A DNA stretch of 7,545 nucleotides from the NCBI GenBank assembly GCA_030430725.1, contig JAUIKP010000146.1, forward strand, positions 1 through 7,545, given 5' to 3'. Below the pieces are notes generated by a model, which was given only the letters and a program-made list of their open reading frames with translations, had not been told where the DNA came from and did not search any database. Both the position numbers and the translations under genes were made by a program. Source of the DNA: Nitrospiria bacterium (GTDB lineage: Bacteria; Nitrospirota; Nitrospiria; Nitrospirales; UBA8639). This document shows, piece after piece, positions 1 through 4,823 of the stretch (positions within the stretch are counted from its first letter, which is position 1; every line of letters begins with the position of its first letter).

Positions 1-161
1 CCGTCTGCCTGCCATGCCGCGTGTTGAAAGACACTACCGATCTTTCCGACCGGAGCCCCACTCATCCAGAGCTTTCCGGATGCGTCCATATCCTGCCGCA
101 TCCGTCCCCACATGTTACCAAAGCCCATAAGGCTATCAAAAATCTGAGCATCACTCCCAAC
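1..161 (-). pseudogene. WrbA-like NAD(P)H:quinone oxidoreductase, 5'-truncated remnant, runs off left edge
   Basis: Read on the minus strand, codons in frame with 111-113 give a stop-free stretch matching the middle of WrbA flavoproteins. SDAQIFDSLMGFGNM aligns without gaps to the family's YDAIIFGTPTRFGNM, followed by GRMRQDMD, SGKLWMSGAPVGKIGSVF (family: GQMR, TGGLWASGALYGKLASVF). WrbA is a soluble FMN-binding, flavodoxin-fold enzyme that reduces quinones with two electrons from NAD(P)H. Here the N-terminal strand and first FMN phosphate loop, about 70 residues, are absent: upstream of about 161 the frame has no family resemblance and runs into the 212-553 gene in another frame. The GTPT segment of the flavin site has become DSLM. 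No start codon with a ribosome binding site precedes the conserved part. I infer a decaying gene. The rest lies left of the window, so whether that part is intact is unknown. The family match is by recall. Confidence 0.68.
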
Positions 162-211
162 TCTATCACCGTGCAGTGGTATGGCGGATACTTTTTGGAA
201 CGGATGCGGTC

Positions 212-553
212 TTAGAGGAAGAGAACATGCATGAGCACGGCACAAATAGAGATAGCGGATAGGGCAATCGCCGCAAGACTGAGTTGCAAGGAGCGCTGCT
301 GATTGGATGTGGCCACTGAAGCGGCCTGTTCGAGGGCCGCAACCGTGCGTTGCAATTGTTCGGCGAGTTCTTTCACATGTGTGGCGTTCTGGGAGGCGGC
401 TGATTGTAATTCGCTGATCTGTTGCTGCAATAGGTGTGTTTGATCCGTGGTAGGAGCCGTTCCTTTTTTAGTAAACGCAGGTGCGGTGGCCGAAATAATT
501 GTTCCGATATGTGGAAGAACGGCTTTCAGTGCCGGAATAAGCCATGTTGCCAT
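212..553 (-). CDS. Small coiled-coil protein with C-terminal membrane anchor, function unknown
   Basis: This 113-residue protein has three visible parts. Residues 3-27 are fairly hydrophobic and may be an amphipathic or membrane-associated helix. Residues 38-80 are rich in Q, A, E and L with heptad-like spacing (LLQQQISELQ, VKELAEQLQRTVAALEQ), which suggests a coiled coil. Residues 90-112 form one strongly hydrophobic segment ending at the C-terminus, as in a tail-anchored inner-membrane protein. I recognise the architecture from conserved hypothetical proteins but know no function. The start is well supported: ATG follows GTGAGG by 7 nt, and a sigma70-like promoter lies about 55 nt upstream of the start. 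It is probably monocistronic, because the antiporter gene upstream ends more than 220 nt away and the gene has its own promoter. No catalytic motif is visible. A membrane-attached scaffold is a guess only. Confidence 0.82.
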   Translation of the reverse strand: MATWLIPALKAVLPHIGTIISATAPAFTKKGTAPTTDQTHLLQQQISELQSAASQNATHVKELAEQLQRTVAALEQAASVATSNQQRSLQLSLAAIALSAISICAVLMHVLFL

Positions 554-560
554 AGAAATG

Positions 561-566
561 CCTCAC
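561..566 (-). promoter_or_regulatory. Ribosome binding site for the 212-553 gene
   Basis: The minus-strand GTGAGG lies 7 nt before the ATG at 553. It matches the Shine-Dalgarno core well and fixes the start of the small coiled-coil protein. Confidence 0.7.
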
Positions 567-606
567 AACAATAAAGATCAGGTGGGTCGAATGAAGTCCC
601 AATAGC

Positions 607-635
607 AATATGCTGAAAATTCAGCCATTTGTCAA
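607..635 (-). promoter_or_regulatory. Sigma70-like promoter of the small coiled-coil membrane protein gene
   Basis: On the minus strand a perfect -35 box TTGACA (630-635) is followed by a 17-nt spacer and a -10 box CATATT (607-612, four of six consensus bases). Transcription would begin near 600 and leave a leader of about 47 nt before the ATG at 553, with the ribosome binding site inside it. This is the clearest promoter in the window. A 14-bp dyad occupies the spacer. Confidence 0.6.
612..625 (-). promoter_or_regulatory. 14-bp dyad inside the promoter spacer, possible operator
   Basis: GCTGAA and TTCAGC are perfect inverted arms separated by two A. The dyad begins at the last base of the -10 box and fills most of the spacer toward the -35 box. 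Such a position is typical of repressor operators, because a bound dimer would block RNA polymerase. No regulator gene is in the window, and short AT-centred dyads arise by chance, so the role is inferred. Confidence 0.35.
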
Positions 636-778
636 AGACATGGCGATGGTGCTCATGAAACCTTCAAGACAGAATCGGGCGGGACGCGTGGAGTTACGGT
701 GGGGCACCCATCCACTGTGGGATACGTACGGCTTCCATGACGAATTCAGTCGAAAACGCCGCTAGGTTCATATCCCCG

Positions 779-2755
779 TTATCCGAGCAGGGCACGTTCA
801 GCACGCTGGAGATCATCAGGCGAGCCGAATAACACAACGACATCCCATGCCTCCAGCCTGGTCTCCCCTGACGGCATGAGCTGCCGTTGCCCTTCCCGCA
901 CCAACGCCGCGATCGCAACGCCATTGAGATTCAGTTCATTTAATGTGTGTCCCACAATAGGACTGTCCGGCGGCAGAACCACCGGGCGAAGGCGGTCGAC
1001 GTTGTGTTCCTGCCTCGTGTAAGCCAGCAGGCTATCTCCCAGAAAAAACTCACGTAATAAATGATATCGCCCATTTCGCTGTTCCCGCATGCGGCGCGCT
1101 ACACGGGAGATAGGCACATTCAGCAACACCAAGGCGTGTGCAGCGATCATAAGACCTGCTTCCAGTGTTTCCGGCACCACCTCCGTGGCACCAGCCGCAC
1201 GTAATTCATCGACATGGGTTTCATCACGAGTGCGGACCATAATCGGAAGATCCGGACGTAAGCTGCGAAGGTGATGTAGGGTTTTATGGGCGGAGGCCAC
1301 ATCGGCGTGGCCGATCACGACCAGCCTGGCCGCGCCGACGCCAACCCCTTCAAGAATGGTGCGTTCCGAGGCATCTCCGTAAAAGACACCCTCACCGGCG
1401 ATATTCGCATCCTTGACTCTGGATGGATCCAGATCCAATGCCACATAAGGAATGTGTTCTTCTTCAAGTAGATGGGCCACGCTCTGGCCTATACGCCCGT
1501 ACCCGCAAATGATGACATGATCTCGAAGAGGCCCGAGGGTATCGAGACTGACTTGTGGAACAGCATCCTTCCCCTCCCGGGCTGGACGAGGTGTGCACCA
1601 GCGGGCAAGCACCTGGTTGTACCGAATGAGAAAGGGGGCAACAATCATAGAAAATAACACAGAGGTCAGCACAATCTGACCGATATCTGCTTGGACCACA
1701 CCCACATCCAGTGCAATGGAAAGCAGAGCGAATCCGAACTCACCTCCCACCGCCAATAGCCATCCGGTCCGCCAGGCAGTCAAAGTATCCATACCCGATA
1801 ATCGTACCATCAGGGCCACGAGGGCTGACTTAATGAGCAACAAGACCGTGGCTCCCATTAATGCCCAATGCCAAATACCCGGGATCGACGACGGATCGAC
1901 CAGCATTCCGATCCCGATAAAGAACAGCCCAAGCAACACATCGCGAAAGGGACGAATTGTCGATTCCACCTGATGTCTGAATTCGGTCTCACCCAGCATC
2001 ATCCCTGCCAGGAAGGCACCGAAAGCCATGGACAGGCCGAGACTACTCGTCGTCCATGCCGAAACCAATGACACAAACAGGACGGTCAGGGTGAACACTT
2101 CCGTGGAGCGTAGCTCTGCAACCAGATAAAATAAGGGGCGCATCACCCACCGTCCGGCCAGAAAGACCAGTCCAAACGCCAGAGCTGCCTTCGCAAACGC
2201 CATCCCGAGTGAACCGGCCAGAACCACAACCTCCGTATTCGCCATAGCGAGCACAGGGATGACGACCACGAAAGGGACGGCAGTCACATCCTGAAAAACG
2301 GACATGGCGATCCCCAATCGTCCGTGCCGACTATGCTCCTCTCCCTGTTCGATCAATTGCTTGCTGATAATCGTCGTGGAAGACTGCGCGAACACCGCTC
2401 CCACGACAAAGGCCGCGGCAATGGGTAAGTCCACGAGCCAGGCCAGGAACCCCACCGCGATCGTCGTGAGTAGGACCTGCCCCGTTCCCAGCCCAAGTAA
2501 CTGATGACGCAAGGCATGGATTTGCGGCATCGAAAAATTCAGGCCGATCGTAAACAATAAAAAGACAATCCCGAATTCTGCCAAAGCACGAACCGGTTGT
2601 GCCTCAATGACCGGACCCGGGGTGTATGATCCAAGCAGCACGCCTACGAGCAGATAGGCAAGTGGCGATGGGATATGGAATCGGTGGAATACAACCACAA
2701 CGACCACGGCTGTTCCGAGTAGAAACAGAGACTGGAGAAAAATTGGCTCAATCAT
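779..2755 (-). CDS. CPA2-family monovalent cation:proton antiporter with RCK regulatory domain
   Basis: This 658-residue inner-membrane protein exchanges K+ or Na+ for protons. Residues 1-380 form the Na_H_Exchanger membrane domain of about 12 helices. It contains FTIGLNF (68-74), the helix AQSSTTIISKQL (123-134), the ion-path motif FQDVTAVP (154-161, with D156 the likely transport acidic residue) and GGEFGF (337-342). After a linker, residues 412-530 form a TrkA-N/RCK Rossmann domain with GYGRIG (418-423) and an acidic D441 that favours NAD(H). Residues 585-655 are a TrkA-C domain ending in WDVVVLFG. Length and order match the KefB/KefC/YbaL type. KefC-like glutathione-gated K+ efflux and YbaL-like antiport cannot be told apart here. 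ATG is preceded by GGAAAG at 6 nt. The upstream TauE/SafE gene is 340 nt away behind a possible terminator, so separate transcription is likely. Confidence 0.95.
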   Translation of the reverse strand: MIEPIFLQSLFLLGTAVVVVVVFHRFHIPSPLAYLLVGVLLGSYTPGPVIEAQPVRALAEFGIVFLLFTIGLNFSMPQIHALRHQLLGLGTGQVLLTTIAVGFLAWLVDLPIAAAFVVGAVFAQSSTTIISKQLIEQGEEHSRHGRLGIAMSVFQDVTAVPFVVVIPVLAMANTEVVVLAGSLGMAFAKAALAFGLVFLAGRWVMRPLFYLVAELRSTEVFTLTVLFVSLVSAWTTSSLGLSMAFGAFLAGMMLGETEFRHQVESTIRPFRDVLLGLFFIGIGMLVDPSSIPGIWHWALMGATVLLLIKSALVALMVRLSGMDTLTAWRTGWLLAVGGEFGFALLSIALDVGVVQADIGQIVLTSVLFSMIVAPFLIRYNQVLARWCTPRPAREGKDAVPQVSLDTLGPLRDHVIICGYGRIGQSVAHLLEEEHIPYVALDLDPSRVKDANIAGEGVFYGDASERTILEGVGVGAARLVVIGHADVASAHKTLHHLRSLRPDLPIMVRTRDETHVDELRAAGATEVVPETLEAGLMIAAHALVLLNVPISRVARRMREQRNGRYHLLREFFLGDSLLAYTRQEHNVDRLRPVVLPPDSPIVGHTLNELNLNGVAIAALVREGQRQLMPSGETRLEAWDVVVLFGSPDDLQRAERALLG

Positions 2756-2761
2756 TAGGGT

Positions 2762-2767
2762 CTTTCC
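2762..2767 (-). promoter_or_regulatory. Weak ribosome binding site for the antiporter gene
   Basis: GGAAAG on the minus strand lies 6 nt before the ATG at 2755. It is only a partial match to the Shine-Dalgarno consensus, but the encoded N-terminus fits the family. Confidence 0.45.
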
Positions 2768-2776
2768 GCAAACACC

Positions 2777-2796
2777 ATGTCATAATGGAATGTCAT
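2777..2796. repeat. Two direct repeats ATGTCAT with 13-bp period in the antiporter leader
   Basis: ATGTCAT occurs at 2777-2783 and again at 2790-2796, 22-41 nt upstream of the antiporter start. The pattern recalls tandem half-sites of response regulators such as PhoB, but the PHO box has an 11-bp period, so the match is poor. A 6-bp inverted repeat, GGTCGG (2797-2802) with CCGACC (2813-2818), follows directly. The role is unknown. Confidence 0.25.
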
Positions 2797-2940
2797 GGTC
2801 GGGTCCCATTGGCCGACCGCCACAGACTTCAGGCTATGGCGTCGGTCCTCCGAATTTATCATAGGAAATTCATCACAACTGACGGACGGGCATGCCTGCT
2901 GGAGTCAAACATGCGGCCAAAGAGAATCCACCCCTTCACA

Positions 2941-2968
2941 ATTACTATTAAGTATGATGTATTGGCAA
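2941..2968 (-). promoter_or_regulatory. Candidate promoter for the antiporter gene
   Basis: The minus strand has TTGCCA (2963-2968, five of six -35 bases), a 16-nt spacer and AGTAAT (2941-2946, four of six -10 bases). It would give a leader of about 180 nt. A second possible -10, TATGAT, sits at 2858-2863 but has no good -35. Together with the hairpin just upstream, these elements are about all that the 340-base gap 2756-3095 appears to hold. No convincing gene is seen there. Confidence 0.3.
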
Positions 2969-2971
2969 GAG

Positions 2972-3006
2972 CCATGTGTTGAAAATAGCCAATTCAACAC
3001 AAATGG
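2972..3006. repeat. Strong imperfect hairpin, 12 paired bases, upstream of the antiporter promoter candidate
   Basis: GTGTTGAA (2976-2983) and TTCAACAC (2993-3000) are perfect inverted arms around a 9-nt loop. CCAT (2972-2975) and ATGG (3003-3006) extend the stem after a two-base bulge. No T-run follows on either strand, so an intrinsic terminator is unlikely. The element abuts the -35 candidate at 2963-2968, which would suit a regulator site. The arm core GTGTTG recurs in the next hairpin. Confidence 0.45.
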
Positions 3007-3036
3007 ATTGTTCCGTTCACTGGATATTCGGTAGCG

Positions 3037-3075
3037 AAAACCAACACCTGCCGAACCGATGTCCCCTAGTGTTGG
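3037..3075 (-). terminator. Possible intrinsic terminator of the TauE/SafE gene
   Basis: On the minus strand, 20 nt after the TauE/SafE stop codon, CCAACAC and GTGTTGG form a perfect 7-bp stem (arms at 3069-3075 and 3041-3047 in plus coordinates) and are followed at once by TTTT (3037-3040). The 21-nt loop is long and the T-run short, so the call is moderate. Confidence 0.38.
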
Positions 3076-3095
3076 GATGGTGTCTCGACTTGGAC

Positions 3096-3455
3096 CTATT
3101 TCTTCACAAAGAGATATATCGCCAGTCCAATGAGCAGGACCGCGAAGATTTTCTTGAACAGTTCAGTGGGAACACCTTCAACAAGGCGTGCACCGATTTG
3201 TGCCCCGATGATTCCGCCCAGGCCGAGCAGGAGGCCATATTTGTAATCCACATGAGCCATCCTCCCGTGAGCAATCAAGGCCGAGACCGCAATCACCAGG
3301 ATTCCGACGAATGAGGTGCCCACGGCCTTTTGTGCCGTGAAACCCAGAAATAAGAGCAGAGGGACCATCAAAAATCCACCACCGAGCCCGGTGAAGGCGG
3401 CGCCCATACCCACAAATACCCCGCTCGCGATAATAGCTACCGACGTACCATCCAT
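3096..3455 (-). CDS. Half-length TauE/SafE family permease (DUF81)
   Basis: This 119-residue integral membrane protein has about four helices, near residues 4-22, 26-39, 46-63 and 72-117 (the last stretch probably spans two). The TauE/SafE signatures are clear: FTGLGGGFLMVPLL (21-34), KAVGTSF (43-49) and LGGIIGAQIGARL (79-91). Family members export sulfite, sulfoacetate or other small organosulfur anions. Most have 240-270 residues made of two homologous halves, whereas this one equals a single half. Independent short versions are known, and the reading frame ends cleanly at TAG with no second half detectable downstream, so I read it as a natural short form that would need to dimerise. The start ATG has AAGGAA 7 nt upstream. 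A 46-codon frame of unknown meaning ends in a TAG that directly touches this ATG. The substrate cannot be predicted. Confidence 0.85.
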   Translation of the reverse strand: MDGTSVAIIASGVFVGMGAAFTGLGGGFLMVPLLLFLGFTAQKAVGTSFVGILVIAVSALIAHGRMAHVDYKYGLLLGLGGIIGAQIGARLVEGVPTELFKKIFAVLLIGLAIYLFVKK

Positions 3456-3462
3456 CTAAACA

Positions 3463-3468
3463 TTCCTT
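3463..3468 (-). promoter_or_regulatory. Ribosome binding site of the TauE/SafE gene
   Basis: Minus-strand AAGGAA lies 7 nt before the ATG at 3455. It has good composition and spacing and supports the chosen start. Confidence 0.6.
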
Positions 3469-3513
3469 TTCGATCTTGTGTGAAACCAAAGAATCAACGG
3501 TAACAGGGAACCG

Positions 3514-3534
3514 CGCAGTTGGATGCCAACTGCG
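3514..3534. repeat. Perfect 9-bp inverted repeat, possible operator
   Basis: CGCAGTTGG (3514-3522) and CCAACTGCG (3526-3534) are perfect inverted arms around ATG. The centre is about 70 nt upstream of the TauE/SafE start. No T-run flanks it on either strand, so a terminator is unlikely. A 21-bp dyad of this quality is typical of a site for a dimeric regulator, but none is encoded here. Confidence 0.5.
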
Positions 3535-3802
3535 TATTCAATTGGAACAGGTGATGTGCAAAATCCCATTTCTCCTTCCTTCATCCCGGCAACCATGGCT
3601 TTTATCAATGGGGAAACAAGGATGCAGTATGCGTATCAAGAGATTCAACCGTTCCTGGATCTATCCCTAGAAAGAGACCACCACATTCCCGTAATATTGC
3701 CTAGCACAATGGGCCATAATTTGAGAGTCTCCAAATTTCAATAATACCCCACTCCACTGCTTGGCGAAATCTTAAAGTGAATGCGCTCTTCTGAATTGAA
3801 AC

Positions 3803-3807
3803 GAGGG
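3803..3807 (+). promoter_or_regulatory. Ribosome binding site of the methyltransferase gene
   Basis: GAGGG ends 4 nt before the ATG at 3812. The spacing is short but usable. The next in-frame ATG is codon 14, whose following residues AQFADPHLLYQKSVQ begin the conserved region, so a later start cannot be fully excluded. Confidence 0.5.
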
Positions 3808-3811
3808 TAAA

Positions 3812-4669
3812 ATGACTTCTCCTGAATATGCCTCACCACAACCAGTTTCAATGGCTCAATTCGCCGACCCCCATCTTCTTTACCAAAAGAGTGTACAAAG
3901 CCCTGAAGTGGACATCCCCTTCCTCACCGAATATTTTGAGAGCTATACCAACACTCCGCTCCGCCATTTTCGCGAGGATTTCTGTGGAACCGCGTTGTTA
4001 TCCTCTCATTTCGTGAGCCGGCATCCCGACAATCATGCCTTGGGCATCGACTTGGATTGGCCTACCCTGAATTGGGGTATCAAACACAACGTTTCTCATC
4101 TGACTCCGGAGGAACAGCAGCGGCTCACACTGGTCAATGACAATGTCTTGAACGTCCAACACCCTCTCTCGCAACTTACCGTCGCCATGAATTTTAGTTA
4201 TATGGTGTTCCGTGATCGTCCGACCCTTTTACAATACCTCAGAAATGCCAGGCGTTCGCTTCAGCCCGGCGGGTTGTTTGTGCTGGATATCTGGGGGGGC
4301 AGCGAAACGCAGGTGGAGCAAGAGGAGCATCGAGACATCGACAATCCCGCTGAAGACGGCATTGGCGATTTCATCTTCGTGTGGGATCAGGATGTCTTTG
4401 AACCCACCACGTATTTCTGTACAACCCGGATTCATTTTCTCTTCCGCGATGGCAGTGAGCTTCGAAATGCCTTTGTCTATGATTGGCGCTTGTGGACGAT
4501 TCCCGAAGTCACGGAACTCCTGCAAGAGGCCGGTTTTGAAGACGTGCACTTTCTCTGGGAAGGCCTCGATGCAGAAGCGAATGAAGGGACCGGTACGTAT
4601 CATCGCGTCGAGAAAGGTGATTCCGACCCCTCATGGATTGCCTATGTGGTCGGAAAGAATCCAGAATAA
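3812..4669 (+). CDS. Class I SAM-dependent methyltransferase
   Basis: This 285-residue soluble protein belongs to a recognisable family of class I methyltransferases of unknown substrate. Residues 15-30 (AQFADPHLLYQKSVQS) and the motif REDFCGTALLSSHF (54-67) correspond to the family's opening and its modified SAM-binding motif I, with DFCGTA in place of the usual GxGxG. GIDLD (78-82) gives the acidic end of strand 2. NFSYMVF (127-133) and QPGGLFVLDIWGG (151-163) are motifs II and III, and YDWRLWTIPEVTELLQEAGF (223-242) is the typical C-terminal part. The conserved tail WIAYVVG (275-281) is present, so the protein looks complete. The NFACT gene follows on the same strand after 154 nt. Co-transcription is possible, but two hairpins lie between them. 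Small-molecule or protein methylation cannot be decided from sequence. Confidence 0.9.
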   Translation: MTSPEYASPQPVSMAQFADPHLLYQKSVQSPEVDIPFLTEYFESYTNTPLRHFREDFCGTALLSSHFVSRHPDNHALGIDLDWPTLNWGIKHNVSHLTPEEQQRLTLVNDNVLNVQHPLSQLTVAMNFSYMVFRDRPTLLQYLRNARRSLQPGGLFVLDIWGGSETQVEQEEHRDIDNPAEDGIGDFIFVWDQDVFEPTTYFCTTRIHFLFRDGSELRNAFVYDWRLWTIPEVTELLQEAGFEDVHFLWEGLDAEANEGTGTYHRVEKGDSDPSWIAYVVGKNPE

Positions 4670-4685
4670 GCGATGGTGTATCCAC

Positions 4686-4715
4686 TTGATCTAAGACCTC
4701 ATATCTCCAGATCAA
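4686..4715 (+). repeat. Inverted repeat after the methyltransferase gene
   Basis: TTGATCT (4686-4692) and AGATCAA (4709-4715) pair perfectly around a 16-nt loop, 17 nt past the stop codon. Only TCTT follows, so it is at best a weak terminator or an mRNA 3'-end structure. Confidence 0.3.
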
Positions 4716-4753
4716 TCTTGGCAACCAGAACGACCGCTGTAAAGGATATTTCC

Positions 4754-4779
4754 GAAGAAATTGGCATATTTATTTCTTC
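4754..4779 (+). repeat. AT-rich hairpin in the NFACT gene leader
   Basis: GAAGAAAT (4754-4761) and ATTTCTTC (4772-4779) are perfect 8-bp arms with a 10-nt loop, 45 nt upstream of the NFACT start. A run of six C follows at 4783-4788. It might be a regulator site or a leader structure. No promoter consensus stands out around it. Confidence 0.35.
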
Positions 4780-4823
4780 TGTCCCCCCATCTTTTTCAAG
4801 CCGGCACCACTTAACACGTAACT

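Larger units (their letters stand above)
3456..3811. other. Divergent intergenic region between the TauE/SafE and methyltransferase genes
   Basis: This 356-base gap should carry the promoters of both divergent genes. It holds the TauE/SafE ribosome binding site, a perfect 9-bp dyad at 3514-3534, and a near-palindrome at 3719-3736 (ATTTGAGA, G, TCTC, one extra C, AAAT) about 75 nt before the methyltransferase. No good -10/-35 pair is visible for either gene. Two short unrecognised frames exist: a minus frame at 3456-3596 of 46 codons and a plus frame from 3595 of 49 codons. Neither has a ribosome binding site, and I do not call them genes. Confidence 0.5.

Noticed and set aside
77..104. Inverted repeat CGGATGCG / CGCATCCG with 12-nt loop, a third CGGATGCG at 201-208
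   Set aside because: The hairpin lies inside the WrbA-like coding remnant and no T-run follows on either strand, so it is better explained by codons than by a terminator.
21..215. Plus-strand frame of 64 codons at the left edge
   Set aside because: It is antisense to the WrbA-like remnant, has no ribosome binding site and no recognisable product.
694..924. Minus-strand frame overlapping the antiporter C-terminus, ending in MNLAAFSTEFVMEAVR
   Set aside because: Most of it overlaps the well-supported antiporter frame. The free tail is short and has no recognisable match.
2777..2796. PHO box upstream of the antiporter
   Set aside because: The direct repeats are 13 bp apart and differ from the 11-bp period and sequence of a true PhoB site.
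2859..2975. Minus-strand 38-codon frame with one hydrophobic segment in the antiporter upstream gap
   Set aside because: No ribosome binding site and no recognised product. It is short enough to arise by chance.
2626..2982. Plus-strand frames over the antiporter start and the gap after it
   Set aside because: They run antisense to the antiporter N-terminus, show no family features and lack ribosome binding sites.
3456..3596. Minus-strand 46-codon frame whose TAG directly precedes the TauE/SafE ATG
   Set aside because: The tight junction suggests coupling, but there is no ribosome binding site at its ATG, the product is unrecognised, and the frame contains the operator-like dyad and the ribosome binding site of the next gene.
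4212..4694. Plus-strand 160-codon frame inside the methyltransferase
   Set aside because: It is out of frame with a gene that carries all family motifs, and its composition is that of a shifted frame.
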